Shown piece after piece: positions 24,301 through 39,300 of a DNA stretch of 64,000 nucleotides. The translations under genes were made by a program, and so were the position numbers. The stretch is from Heliocidaris erythrogramma (Eukaryota > Echinodermata > Echinoidea > Camarodonta > Echinometridae): positions 5,852,244 to 5,916,243 of the forward strand of contig CM046869.1 of the NCBI GenBank assembly GCA_025617745.1, read 5' to 3'. Below the pieces are notes generated by a model. That model did no database searches. It saw only the letters and a program-made list of their open reading frames with translations, and was not told where the DNA came from. How positions within the stretch are numbered: the stretch's first letter is position 1; each line of letters starts with the position of its first letter.

Positions 24301-27300
24301 TCTGACGTAACATTGACACCACATAAATTTCACCTATTGTGTCAAGTGGACTTTAAAACATTTTAACATTTTAACTATTGTTTTCCAACTTTGTACATTT
24401 TACTCTAACATGACATGGTGAATGTTTCTGACGTAATTTAAAATTCATAAATGAGGGATATAAGAAATTATGTTTGAACAGACAGGTATGACGCAACATT
24501 GACGCCATGAATGTACATGGTCATATTTCACACATCAAGCAGCAAATGTCCAAACTTTTAATATTTTTGTATTTATGGTGTCATCAATTTAGTAAATATG
24601 TACTTTGACACCTTTAGCTTAGCTTACATAGATGTTATAAAAGAAATTGTCTAAAATGTGTGCATGACGTAACACTGACACGTCTCAAATAACCATAATA
24701 TTTGTTACTTTTACAACAAAACTATTATTTTGTCACTGTAAATGTTATTTTGCTTTAGAATAGGTCACATGCAATAATTACAAGCCAATTTTGTAACACT
24801 TTAAGGTTAGTAAGATATATGTTGTACACATTTAAAATTATAGGCAAGTCTGACACCATTGTTACGTCCTACACTTCAATTTTGGATAAGGTGAATTGTG
24901 TATTTCAAAGTAATAAATAAGAGGGAAAATGAATCTACCTGAAAGTTTGGTACTTACGGTGATCTGATTTAAAAGTATGAATGGATTAAACTTAATCATC
25001 ATACTTTTTCTAGACTTCACCATTTACTAATTTTTCATGTCACAAATTTCTTGCTTTTTCCACTATAAATTTGCTGGAAAAATATGAAATATGAAAAGAA
25101 AATCAATTCAAGTGAAATCATATTTAGTATCATTTCAAAGATTTGTATATGACGTGCAAACTCCATCAAACCAATTGTGAAAAAATATTTAAGACATATG
25201 ATAAAATTCCAATTAAATTTTGTAAGTATGAAAATTGTAAGTGTGTCCCAACCTGGTGAACTGACCCATATACAGAGACACAGAAACAGACATACATGTA
25301 GGGACAGAGACAGAGAGAAGGGCAGAGAGAGAAGGGAGAACAGCGAGAACAGGGAGAGACTAATGATATACATGTACGTTCATCTACCTGGTATCTGTTT
25401 AATAGTAACTGTTGGCTTTGTAGATGAGTGCTGTATGGATGTCTTTGTGACCACTGGTTCCAGCTTGGGAGCAAGGGGCAACTTGATGGCACCATTAGTA
25501 GGCTTGGGGGCGATGGCTACACCCTTCTTGGTACCATTTATCAACCCACTCGCGAGGGACTTGGTGACCTTATTTGGCAAGTTTCCGTTGGCGATAGTGA
25601 AGAAGGTTTGCTGACCAACGATGGGAGGAGATGGGGAGTCTGTGCTGGAATCGCGGGGTGGTGTGAGGGGTGGGGACTCTAGCTTGATGTGCACATGAGC
25701 TAGATGACCATTCTGCAAAGTCTAATTTTAAATAGGGAATTAATCTAATGCAGTCAGATTTGCCATCAATACAAATTGGATGTAGGTGGAACAAGTGCTA
25801 CTGGGTGTCAAGTTAAAAAATTAGCAATAATGATTCAAATGATATTACATTTTGTCACAAACAACTTGAAATAAATCTTGTAACACAATTGCAAAGACAT
25901 ATATGCAAAAAAAAATGTGATTAAGACATGACCTCACGTCTTCTTCATTCATCTGTTTTTGGTATGTGACTATATGACTGACACTATGTTTACCAAATAA
26001 AATGTTTTGTAAGAGGGTTTTTACCTGTGAAGCTTGGCTAGATTCACTGGAGGAATCTGATGAATCTGAAGATGGAGGGGGTGACAAGGGCTCATTCTTG
26101 ATGGAAAAAACAGTAGCTGTAAGAAGGAAAAAAGAGAAGAATGGTACAGAATTACTGCAATACATGTACATGTTTCCCATCAACTTGCAGTGTTATCCTG
26201 AAAACTATTCAATCTTTTATTTTTTTGATAGATATTTCAATCTGAATTAAGACATGTCATTAGTTAATGAATGTTATAAAACGGGTTCAAGAATGTAGCC
26301 ATCCGGATTGGTCAAATAACACCACGTGACTGTGCAAAAAAAAGTGATAACATACGGCAAAGGGGACTGTTGCACATGTAAACATGTAAACATGTAAATA
26401 TGTAAACATAAACATGTACACATTTATGCAGCGCAGACGATACGACTCGATTTTGCTATATGTTTTTACACGCTGTACCGTATACGCTATCGCGATATCG
26501 ATCGTCGCGCTAATGTCAACAAATCAACAAAATTACTGCTGTAGCACTACCACGGTCGGATCGGTGCAGTTCAGTACCGAAAATGAAAGTTTAAGTTTAA
26601 TTTTTGATGACAGAAGCGTGTAAAAAGTGGTTGTATCTTCGAATCTCAGTTTTGCACTTCTCACGGAGGAAGAACTCGACGATCTACTGAATGGGAAGGA
26701 TTCCAACAGTGCGAAAAGTGCAGTGAAATTTGGATTTTCAAAGCTTGAAAGTTTCGCTAAACTCAGTCGCACAGAACTATCCACCATCACGCAACGTGAG
26801 TTACATGTAGATACGCTGTAGAGCCATTTCTATGCAGGCATCAGAAAAGCGGCCGGATGGAATGGACTACATAAAAAACACAACTGTGCCAAGTGATTCC
26901 TACTCCGAGTCCTACTCCTACTACTAGTGCTAGTACTAGTCCTGTTACTACTACGAGTGCTAGTACTGGTACTAGTCCTACTCCTAGTGTCATTGATGGT
27001 ACCTTGTCTTCATCTTCAAGCTTCAATATAAGCTCAAATTCGAACATGCTCAGCCAAGCTCAAGGAAGTGAAACCAGATTCAATAGCACTTCCATATTGT
27101 CAGGTTCACATTACTAACAAATAGGTCTAAGACAAGGCCTAAACATTGTAAATAAACATTGTATATATATACGTTCGCAACCGTCTAGACTAGGCCTAAA
27201 CATTGTACGTTTGCAACAGTCTACTACATGTACATGTTTTGCTGAGCAGGATTCATGCATGGGACATGCCATGACAGTTTGAGGTAAGTGAAAGCACTAA

Positions 27301-30300
27301 GATTGTAGACCCGTTAGTGCGATCCGGCAACACGCAAAACCTTTGTGTTGCCGGATCGCACTAACACACTCCCAACCACGTACTAACAGTATACTTGTAT
27401 GTTGCTGCATACACTGACATTTCGGAAAACATACATTTAGATATCAATTTGCAAATCAGATTCGCTATGACCCTTTACTAACATTAAAGAAAATTGATTT
27501 TAGAATACCATCCCTGTTTGCAGTTTAAGTAATAAAGCAATGTTGAGGCTTGGGGGAAAAATACACCTAGTGAAAGAACAAAACAATCAGGGCAGTTCCA
27601 GCATTACGGACATTACATTTCAGATCATTTTTGCAACTTCAAAAGGTCATTTAGATAACACAGGTTTTTTATTCTGAACTCATGAAATGGAATCGCAAAC
27701 AAATGACCCTAAATTATAAAAAGTTTCAATTCACTTTAGCACATCGTGTTGTAGTTACTGCATATAATGTTTGCCGTTACGGACATTACATTTTTTGGAC
27801 ATGACTTTCTGCATGGACTATACATTCATTGAAAAGTCTGTGAGTTTAAGCACACAGAACAATTTACCCATAAATTGAAAGGTAAGGAAATGTTAAATTA
27901 GAATAAAATTTAATTTAGTGAAATAGATCAAGCATGTACCCTCTAGAGCCATGACTGTGGCATTACAGACATTACAGATTTGTCCACTTTCATTAAGTAT
28001 TAGGGGTCACATGGTTGTATTGATAATTTTTATTCTTTTCACCTGGATGGCAATATACATGTATGTACACATTTCAAAATGCTGTCGTAGTACATGTACT
28101 TTCATGAGATCTTTTATTTTACGAGTTGCCAATTTGAGGACTATTTGTTAGGTATAGACCCCTACTTCATTAGTTTATTTACTTTTCTATTATATTGGAA
28201 TTTAAAACTTATTTTGTCTACAATAGAATGGTGATCTACATGTATAAATGACATGTAGATCAGCCTTTTGACATTCTATAACGATATTCAAACTCAGAAC
28301 AAATAAAAATGTGATGTCAAAGAAATGTTACGGACATTACACTTGTCATTCACATCTACATGTATGCCCATGGCTGAGCACAACTCTACACTAATAAACA
28401 ACTTTTATTCTCATTAAATTTAAGCAGTTGCTGTTACACACAGTTTGCAGCCATGCCCGAGAGAGTCTTATCTTAATCAGAGAGTGATTGGCAGGGTAGT
28501 ATAGCAAGGGGTCATAAAGCTAGGTGTTCAATGCTCCAAACTTTTGATGTGACTGTGCAACGAGATTATGATTTACGTTTGTCAAACAGAAAGAATAAAT
28601 TTCCTTTATTCTTGTGACATTATCACTATTTGAAAATCAGGGTGAAATTCACATCAGTAAGCTGTGAAATTCACATCAGTAAGCTTCAAAATCAAGATTT
28701 GTATTCATTTTTACGTGTGCACAGCTTTAGGACCCTTTCATTTTGTCGGCCAAATTTGACATGGGTATCGACATCAACTTGAAAATTAATGTTATTGATA
28801 CATGTACGTCGTAATTTTCTCAGGGATTTAATTTCAGAGTCTGTAGAACCAAGATATAAAAGAAAATTCACATTTATAATTGAAAAAAAATGACTTTTTA
28901 GCCACTGGAAACAAAGTGCGTAGCTTTAGGTCCTCCATCATACTAGTAGATAACAAGATTGTAGAGGATTAGTCAAAACCTTTATTAGTGAAATTTGTTG
29001 CTGAGGAAATGTCCCAAATTAATGTTAATGTAATGACCAGGGCATCCATTTACGTGTATGACAGATATCAACATTGCAGTGTAGATGTAGATGTTTTACT
29101 GCAATCATATGCAGCTATACTTGTGCTTTTTTATGAATTATGCAAATTCTTGAAAAATTCTCTACATATGTTGTGTGATGTCACATTTTAGCTTTGCATT
29201 TAAATTTAGAACAAAATTGGACCAAACACAATGTGCTATAAAAACTTTTACATCTAAAACGTTACGGACATTACACTTTGAGCGAGATGGAAATGAACAA
29301 ATTTGTAATGGCCAATTTTCAGAAAAGAATTATTTTCTTCTGGTATCCAGCAGGATGGTGTTAAAATGAGTCCTCAGCTTAATCATAGCATAAGAATAAT
29401 TTCCTGAAAGTCATTTTGTGGTGACAATTTTTATTTTAGAAGAAATGCATGCAAATCACATTGAATTTTTCTGCAATCTCTGTGAACAAACACTTTATTC
29501 CAATAGCTAAAAAAAAAGGTTTTTTCCAAACTGGGCCACATTTTTTTTTATTACATACATGTACATGTATGTATATCATTTTGATATGACCCTTCCTGAA
29601 TACTTTCCAGGGTAAAACAAAGTTGTTCCTTGATTTTCATTTTTTTCTCCCTTCCATTTTTCATGGCATTGCCCAATCACCAGTGTATTTCCTTCATAAA
29701 TAATTTCCACACCAAAGGTATTGTTTAAAATTGTCTTGGTCATGAAAAGAATTGGATTGTTTATTAATTTGTCGAAACATGTAAGAAAAAACAATTGATA
29801 TGTCTAAATGATATGCATACTTTTATTGAAAATATACATTGCTCTTAGTTAGCTTTAGTCAATGTATATTTTCAGTAAAAGTATGTAAATTCTATTCATG
29901 AACAACCCTAAAATAAGAGGGTTATCATAAGGAAAGGAGTAAATTGTTGACTTCTCAAGATATGTTTTCCAAAGTTAAAAAGTGCCATTAAAAGGAAACA
30001 ATAAGGTATAAAATTAGTAATTTACCACAATGTATATATTTACATTAACAAAAAATTGATTTGTGATTTTTCTCTGTCAAGCCAGGATCATTATGTTTCC
30101 TAACCACCATGTCAGTGTAAACAGTACAGTGTACAGTAGCTCTTTGTTTACAATAGAGTATCACATGTATGTGAAGGCCCATTGTAATTCTAGTGTACAT
30201 GTAGTTGAAGCAGTACACATCAGTGGTGTACAAATTTGCTGTAAAAATCTCAAAAAGAACTGCAGAAAGAGCTGTGTTTAAGAGAGAGAGAGAAATATTT

Positions 30301-33300
30301 TTGCAAATTCAATTCAGTGCTACTACTAAAAATCTGCAATAAGCTCCTGTGAACAATAAGGTACTATATTTCACTGATGGCAGGCCTTGGAAAAAAAAGA
30401 AAAGATTTATCACCAACTGAGCACTACAATGAATAGGCAAATGGTTCCATCATGTTTCAATTTATAAAACTCTGCAATTTTTTCAACACTTACCACTTAG
30501 TACAAGAGCACTAATGTATGGTCACCATAGCGACCAATAGCATGTCTCATATTTTGTTTTCGTAAGTGGCAATAAATTTTCTGTGCATGCAGAAAGCAGA
30601 TCAATATTAAAGGGGAATTCTACCCTCACAACAAGTTACATGTATCTTTCTTAACTCTATATAGCCGGGGGGGGGGGGGGGGGGGCCTGAGATCTCAGCC
30701 ATTTATAGACCGATTGAGACCAAACTTGGCGTGTTTGTGACTCATCATGTATTGTGCAAGATACATTGTTTTTCTTATTTAATTATGCAAATATGCAATT
30801 TTTTTAGATTGATGATTTTCTTTTTGCACTTTGTTGACCAATTCTTACGTATTTCTTTTTTTTTTAATTCTTATGTATTTCTTTGTTATGTTGTGTTTGA
30901 CCAATAATATCTTTTATACATAATGATTAGACATTTATCTATTCTTTATCAGATTTACCTTAATATTTTTGCTGATCTTTTCTTCTTATTATTTCTTTTA
31001 TCAAAGTCTAATATATACCAGAGTGGACTTCCCCTTAACTTTTAAGTAGACATATACATGTAAATAAATGCACAATGAGGAAAGTGAAAAGAACCTGATA
31101 ACATGTACAGTTCAACATAACATGTAATTAAATGTATGTAGAGTAGTCATGTTACTTTTTTCATTTTTGGTTGAAGTATACATGTATATTATAATACAAT
31201 GAGAGTCAAATTTCTCAGGTTCGTAATGTTTCCGTATGGATTTTTTTTGTTTTTTTTTTCTTCAAATAAATCTTTTGTCCAGCTTTGTTCATTACACAAA
31301 TTAACAGCTGAGTGTAAAAATGTGAACATGCATAATATCATCTTCAATTTGGCAACACACAACTAAATGAACTAGTATTACTAAAGTACAATTATTTTTC
31401 CATATTTTTTTTCTCTTTTGCAGCATTGTTTTTATATCGGTCTGTCCATGTAGTTGAGTTGAATGTGTGACATGAGAGCCGAATTTTCAAAATTGCACGA
31501 CGACATGTACTTTAGTTTTATCTTTTTTAAGGTTACAGTGTGTCATAGTTTTATATGTTCTCCTATTGTGGAGCTACATCCTTGGGATGGTGTCACAGTG
31601 GAACAAAACCAGATGTTTCATTTCCAAATAATATTAATATTAATGCAATAAAATATTTTAAAGTTTGTCACTCGACAAAGAGATTTCAATCTTTGCACTA
31701 TTAAACGGTGCTAAACCAGCTACTATGTACTTCAACCGCTGTGACTTATCAAGATTTTGCTGGACCAATCTATTATGATAAAGGTGGGATTTTTAATGGG
31801 ATTGTTTTGATTTTACCAACCCTTCATTCAACCACATGGACACTGCCTGGGTGATACCTACATGTAAGAATGCATGATCATATTCTGATTATATTTATCA
31901 AATATTACTGGCAAGATAATTACCTCATATTATGGAGAGTAAGATTTATGATTATAACTATCCCATAAATAAAACATTGGCTGAAATTACCTATGCTTCC
32001 TATTCAACATTAGTGGACACCGTCCTGCTGAGTCAGTGATGCCAACTTTGCGAAGTCTGCTATAAAATATTACACGAATCCATCCTGTTTCGATTTTGAT
32101 TACATGTACAAGTACAATTGATGTTAAAGAGTATATTGCTTATCGTTATTGCAATCAATTTTTTATTTCATTCCTGGAAATAAGTAGGCCAAAAATATTT
32201 ATATGTGCATGTCACATTTTTTCATCATGAAAAAATTGATGATGGACACCAAAACTTAATACTTATTTTTTCTTACAAGGAATCAGCATGTTTGTTTGGA
32301 TAGTGTGTTTTTACCTCCAATATTGCAAAGTGTCTGCTTTACACAGACTAATACATGTACATGTACCTGTTTGTAGGCCTACAATTAGCAGTGAATTTCT
32401 ATGAAGATAGCAACTTTGTGGACAAACCCATTAATGCATGCTGTAATACATTGTACATATTTTACATCTCAAAGGTGGTAAGTTATTAATAGCAAAAGAT
32501 ATTCTTAAGCCCACTGCACAATATACGATTGGTCTACGATCAGAGTTTGAAAGAAAATGTTATAGCACTATATACATGTATATTCTATGTTTAATAGACC
32601 TGTTTACTAATGTATTTCAATTTATGCATGTTTCTCTCCAGAATCCTTAGTTACCAACTATTTGGTGCACCTGCTACGCATAATGGTGTCTCTATAGATG
32701 GAATCCATTTTGCATACATTAGCAGGCATGTGAGTGAGGTAAAAAAAAAAAAAAAAGAGGAAAGTAAACAATGCGAGCGGAGCGACCGAGCAGGGGTAGG
32801 GTATAGGGCGGTGGGCACGCCCCTCCCACGGTAGGGAGCTCTTGCATTTTATAATTGGAAATTATTTAATATGGTGCATACCAAGAGAGGAAATTCAGGC
32901 ATAGGAATTAGGAAAAACTGTTTCTGGATAGGTGTGTTATGATAGACCACAAATTTCTATAGTAATTGAGACACTGACAAATATGCACCCTAGAACGCAA
33001 ACATACACAGATATTACTTATTCACATATGTTATTTCACGCTCACAATTCTAGATTACATGTAATTCATTGTACAGTTTATTTTGATACTCACAGACTAC
33101 ACAATTTTTCTCTTTCCTAGTCTCTTTAACACCTTCTTCTTGTGGCTCTGTTTCATTTTTGTGAAGTTAACATCAGTAAAAAAAGTTACAGAAAAGCAGA
33201 AAAAATATATCCAAACGAAGTCCCACTTGCACTCGAAAACGAAGACACATCCAGCAGCGGATCCATGCAACGCAATACACGCACGAATCCCCACATGCTT

Positions 33301-36300
33301 AACCAACTCGGCGATCTCCCCGGCCCGGTCGCCCGGCCAGAGTTTTCCCGCGCAAAGCGATCACTCGCCCAGTGCAGTCTCGCCCAGTGCATGCTGGGTG
33401 ATTTTGATAGTCTCTATTACCAGGTGTTTTATACAAATTGCTCACGTAGCATGATACGTGAATCTATGGTTTTTCATTGCCTCCGAAATTTACGAAAGCG
33501 CAGAAAGAGAGAATAAAAACGTGAGAAAATGATTGTAAAACGCAGAAATTCAGGTAAACGCGGAAATTTCACATGCCTGATTAGTTGTTGCTATGTCGGG
33601 GAAAGCCTCTGGCAAGCTTTCAGGTCATCAAGAGAAACTTTTGTTCAAAAAGTATGCATAAAATTAGTAAACAGGTCTAATGACGTTCAAAATAGTTACA
33701 TGTTTGTAGAGAAAAAAATGAAATTACAGCCCTAAATTATGAGCCTTCTAGTCGCAGGAAAGGCCAAATCGGCTCTGAATCGTAGAGACATCAGAGCAGT
33801 CCTGCAATTGCCTACGATTTGAAACTGATTTGGCCCTTATCACACCAAATTCTTATGTTGAGTATTCATTTTTATTGTTCAGAACCTGAATCGGATAGCT
33901 TTCACTTGTTAAAATGCCTATATTCAGAGATGCTACATGTAGTTGAACTTGCAAGAATTTCCTGAACTTCATCATTAACACACAAAGTTTCTTGGTAAGC
34001 CCACCTTAAGCTGTTTAAATGAATCAAATATCACATTAAGAAAGTCAAAAGCTTTGTTGCCTTCTTCTCAAGCATATTGTGCTTTTTCCCCCTGAAATAC
34101 TGCTTTTCTTTTCAAAATTTCCTGCAAACTAGCCACTCTGTATATAATGCTTTGCAATTAATTTCCAAAATTGGATCGTAGTCGATGGTATAGTGTGCAG
34201 TGGGCTCAATGCGAGAAGCTAAGGCTGATGAACCCATTGATTACTACATTCTCAGATTTCCATGTAGACTTTATATAGCAGGTAATAGGTTTATTCAGAA
34301 CACTGTTTAAAATCATCTTTCTTGATTGATCATTGAACTTACCATCTGAGTGGTGTTCCTCATCGGTTATGCCAAGCCAGGTTTTAGTCAAGTCAATATT
34401 AAGGTCACCGCAGGTCAAGCCCCCTGTAAAGGAGCTATTGGATAAAAAGTCACTTGATCGAGACAGAGCATCCTGCAAAAAAAATATAAAATAAAATGAA
34501 AGAAAATCATTAAAAAAATTTACAATATTACTTTTATCCTCATTCACTTTCAACTGAGATAAATGTAATCACAACAGTGAGCTAGGGTTAGCTCAAAAAG
34601 AGCAGTTGCCCTGGCGCCACTGACCTATTCAAATCCTCTTGGGCAACCAGAAAGTCCTGCCTTTGTTGTCTACATACATGTATACAGCAATTGTAAAATA
34701 TCACAAATATTATATATATCAAACATCTTGGGCTTTTTTATTTCCATTCAACCATTGCTAAAAAATGGGCAGTTAACATTGATCAGACCAAAACTAAAAA
34801 GAAGTTACCCACCCCATCTTTAAAAAAAAAAAAAAAGAATTTTACATGAAATCCAGGAAGAGCTGATTTGGAAGAAAAAAAAATCATATTTACATACAGT
34901 GTTACTTACCTCCTCATCCAGTCCAGTATTAAAAGCTATTTCTTCAGCAACACTTAAATCTTCTGATAAATCTTGTACATGATTTCCATTGTAGAACCCT
35001 GGATCACCTGCAAAAATATTTATTTTAAGTTGAATTTTGGTCAACAACCTACATGTATATCATTGGTCTTACTTTATTTTAGGATCTGGCCACAAACTTC
35101 AGACAATATGCAAAGTTTTCTGAATGCATCATAAGTTAATTGGATTGTACACATGATGTGAAACATTTTACTAATTTGTTGTCTCGTTTGATGGTGGTTG
35201 TCATCTGTTCAATATTAAAAATAATCTGATCTAAGAACTGTTTCTATTTGTCAACCTGGAATCAAGTAGAAGTTAGCAAAAGAAGAATAATGAGATAGAA
35301 ATCACCAAGACTGGGAAGAAAATCTGATAGAGAAATAAATTTATTCAGGATTAAATTTGTAAATTTGAGTCAAGAGCTGGGATCTGGCAATCAGTGCCTT
35401 GCCTAGGTGAGGTGCTAGAATTAGGGGAGAATAGTGATGAAGAAGATGGGAGTTGATCCAGAACATTCCATAGAGAGAGTGTACATGTAGCTTTGGTACA
35501 TATGGCCTCAGAAACCTCACTGAGCACTACTTGGTGGACAAGCTTCTTAACCAGTGATTTCCATTTGGGGTAGGGGATAGGTAATTCCATTAGGTTTGGG
35601 AGATCAGGTACATGTAACTCGTACTTCCAGAGGATTTTGTCCCAAGCCTTAATGAGGGGTACCTGTGAGATGATTGCATGGAGAAGGGTCCTCTTCTCAA
35701 ATTGATTTGGAAGAAGATTGGAGAGTTGATCTACTAGCGGGAGGCTGTTTAGCTCCATTTGGGAGTGGAGAGGGATGGAGAAGGGTCCTCTTCTAGAATT
35801 GATTTGGGGGGATCAGGGTTGATCTAATAGAAGGAAGCTGTTTAGCTCCATTTGGGAGTAGAGAGGGATCAGGCAGGGATCAGGCAGGGATCAGGCAGGT
35901 AGACAGATTCATTTGCTACACTTTGGGGGATTCCTAGGATCTTACATGGTGGTGCAGTAGTGGAGCAGTAGTGGATAGCTCTGACATAATCTCCAATGGT
36001 GCTACATGTAAATGCAGAGGTCTCGAAGAAGAGATCTGATCATACACTGTATGCCCTCCGAAGGTGGGCTAGAGAAACGTCACTACGAATTAAGAAGGTA
36101 AGCTCTTTCTACCAAATAGGTCTACTAGCACTCCTTGGACCGAGTACTAGCCCATGTTGGATAACTCAGATGTAAACTCACGTGCCCTAACTTAGGTCCC
36201 ATGGTTTTTATTATGTCCTTTTTCAGTTCCAGTGCGTTGCGATTAGACACCGGATTTTGAGATCGCGATATCTCTGAATTAAATTCTTGGTCGATTAATT

Positions 36301-39300
36301 TTCTTGTTGGAACCACTTTTATTCCAGAATTTTGCTTTCCAATCAGTACGAGTCTACGTAAAAAAATTATTGTAGAATATGAGAAATCAAGAATCGACAT
36401 GATCAAATATCACATTCCTGAAAGTTGTTTAAATGTGTGCGAAATATGGTCACCTCACCATCATGCCCATCAATATTTATTTTAGCATCTGCAAACTTTG
36501 TTTGTCACATGCAAAATTTAAAAATTTAACTGAAAGTATTAATGTTAGATCTAGACCAGACCAGACCAAACAGAAATAACCGTCTGTTATGGGGAAATCT
36601 TTAATATTACTGACATTTTTCAGCTTTTCCTGGAGGTCAGTGGAGCGAGACATAGTCTCAGCATGCTCAGCATGGTCAGAGCGATTGAAGCATTTGGTCT
36701 ACAACTAGCCCGACCAGACCCCATGCTTCTGTGTCACTAGACTTTCAATGTCGCTAAAAACAATGTACAAAATTAATTGAAAATATATGTTAAGCCTCAA
36801 ATTTTACATCAGCATTATACGAAAGAGAAGGTACTCCTGTCAGTAGGGTGTCCAGGGTAAAATGTTATCTTCTGAATAGAGTAGAATTGGACTAAATATT
36901 TAGATTCATTTAAAAGGAAAAACATAAATGACCCGGGATTTCAAATTTCAAAGAGTAATTTCATTTTAATGCTGAATTATAGGAGAGCTACGTTTTTCTC
37001 ACGCATCGGGACCCGGCAGGGGAAAAAAAAAAGTAGCATTATTTGCCAGACTACGCACTGGCCGACCGCCTTCGCACGAGCCATCTAGCCTGGCACGTGC
37101 GACGAATCGAGAGCGCACTGCAGCAAATGAATGTACATACCAGCTACTACGTACACGGTACGTACATGATATACTGTATTAGTACGATGAACTGCGCGTG
37201 CGCATCGCATGGTTCTTGTACGTAGGCCTACTAATGGCCATGGATCGTGCGTCGATACGGCGCGCGCTGAGTCATGAAAATCTCACGCATAAAATTTAGT
37301 TGAACTTGGCATCTCTGTTATAGCCAAACACAGTTTGGTCATTTTTCTGCCAAACATTGTCAAAATATGGTCACTGTTCGCTTGTCAACATTAAATAATG
37401 GGAGTGTTGAAGGCTAGCGTTTATCTTCCCTCAGTATGCGCGTGTTGCTAAGAATCCTGTAGCGTGTGATATGCTAATCAAATTCTTGTGACCCCATGGA
37501 CCCCTCCGTGTACGCTTTTGGGGTCACAGATTCTCAATTTTTGTTCCTCGGAGAGAGCCGGAGAGAGCGCCCAACTATGATGAAATTGCGTGCCTTGTCT
37601 ATGGCAGACCTCGCTGGGCACCAGCTCTGCGGAAAGCCCCACATTCTTGATGGGCCAAGGCTGGGTACCCGTGTGCTGCTTCATGTGAGCTCAGTGCTAG
37701 CCAGCTGCACTTGGTGATGCTGCAGAAGTTGCAGCGGCTGCGCTTTTGTCCACAAGGTGAAATGGAAAAATTAAACTTACCTGAATATGTCCGACTGAAT
37801 GGATTATCCTATAAATAATATTTTGTCCGTATATGAGATTGTCTAACCCTCAGCTGTACGCTCTCACTCACAGAAGCACACAGGCCAGAGTCATTCAATC
37901 GGTCATTTATTTGAGAACACACAAATACACAGGCACGATCTTGTCACATGCATGATGAACGTACATGTATGTAGCTGCTTGTTTCGTTGACCAGTCAGAT
38001 TGGGGGGGGGGTTGCATTTCCGGACATTTAACAAAAATTAGCCTGTCAATTTTGCCGTCAGATTTTACGAAAAACATGCACCAAGTAACACTCAAACCAG
38101 TTAATATTTGCAATTCACATGATTTTCAGCCTATCCTGTAAAAGATTGGTGACAATTTGCATGAAAAGTTGTTCGATTTACTGTTAAAAAATCACCTGTC
38201 CAGATTAACAACCTGTCCGGAATTACAACGTCTGGGTATACCGGTAGTAAAAAAAATTTAATGATCGTATCATTACTAGATTTCAACAAGATTTCAACAA
38301 GATTGCATCCCCAAAGAGTTTTAGGAATAACAGACCCACCTAAAGGCATGTCAGTTTTTGTGGAGCTAGTTTTTTGTACGCGAGTGCAAAAGGCAGAACT
38401 TTGCGTGGCGCATTCGTACACCCTACTGTTAGTCTTCCGGTCACTTCTTCTTAGGGGTTAACAGACACAACTACTTTAAGGGCACGCTAGAGAGAGTTGG
38501 ATCACGTGCCAAATACTTTAGTTTGGACCAATGATTGTCCAGTCATCTTTTGAATGTATTCAAATTAGGTGCAGTGACCACTGACTGGGGAAGATTGTTC
38601 CAATCATTATTAACTCTTTGACTAAAGAAGTGCCCTCTTAGGTTGAGCCTGTATCGTTGCTTGAAGATTCTCAAACGATTGACCTCCAGTTCCGCGGGTT
38701 GAGTGCACTGTGAAGAAGTGGTCTGGCTGGCATGGCTGGCAAAAGTCAATATTCATGATATTGTGATTGCTTTGTTGGATGTACATGTATTGAAATCCAA
38801 TCCCGAGCGACTGCGCGCGCTGTTGGCAACGTATAGTTTCAATAATCGCACGCAGCTGCCATTTTAAATCTGCATGACAAGTGGAGGCATGGACACAAAC
38901 ACTTGTGAGTTCTCTGAAATTTTTATGTTTTTTTTTTGTATTCTTTTGTAAAATATGTATAATCATAAACAAATAATCATTCCAAAAGTTTCCCTAGGAG
39001 ATGCTGTGATGAAGCCTGAAGGACCTCTCGGTCGCAGGAGTTATCAGGAGTGTTACATGTATTTCAGGGCATTTTCCATGTCCTGTTAACCCGTGCGCAA
39101 TTAGATTGGCGGAAAAAACACCTAGCTTTGTGATGTAAAAGGCGTATAGCCAAATTTTTTTTCTTTTACACTCACAAAGCTAGTCGGAGTCCTGGCTAAC
39201 TGTGGGCAGACGCAATAAACATGATAAATCATTGTTTTGGCATGTTTGGAAATTTGGGTAAGTTGTAGGTTGGTTAACCAAATTTAACTTAAGTAATGCA

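Noticed and set aside
37480-37760. GC-richer open frames on both strands
   Set aside because: Overlapping frames on opposite strands, no recognised motif and no convincing splice sites.
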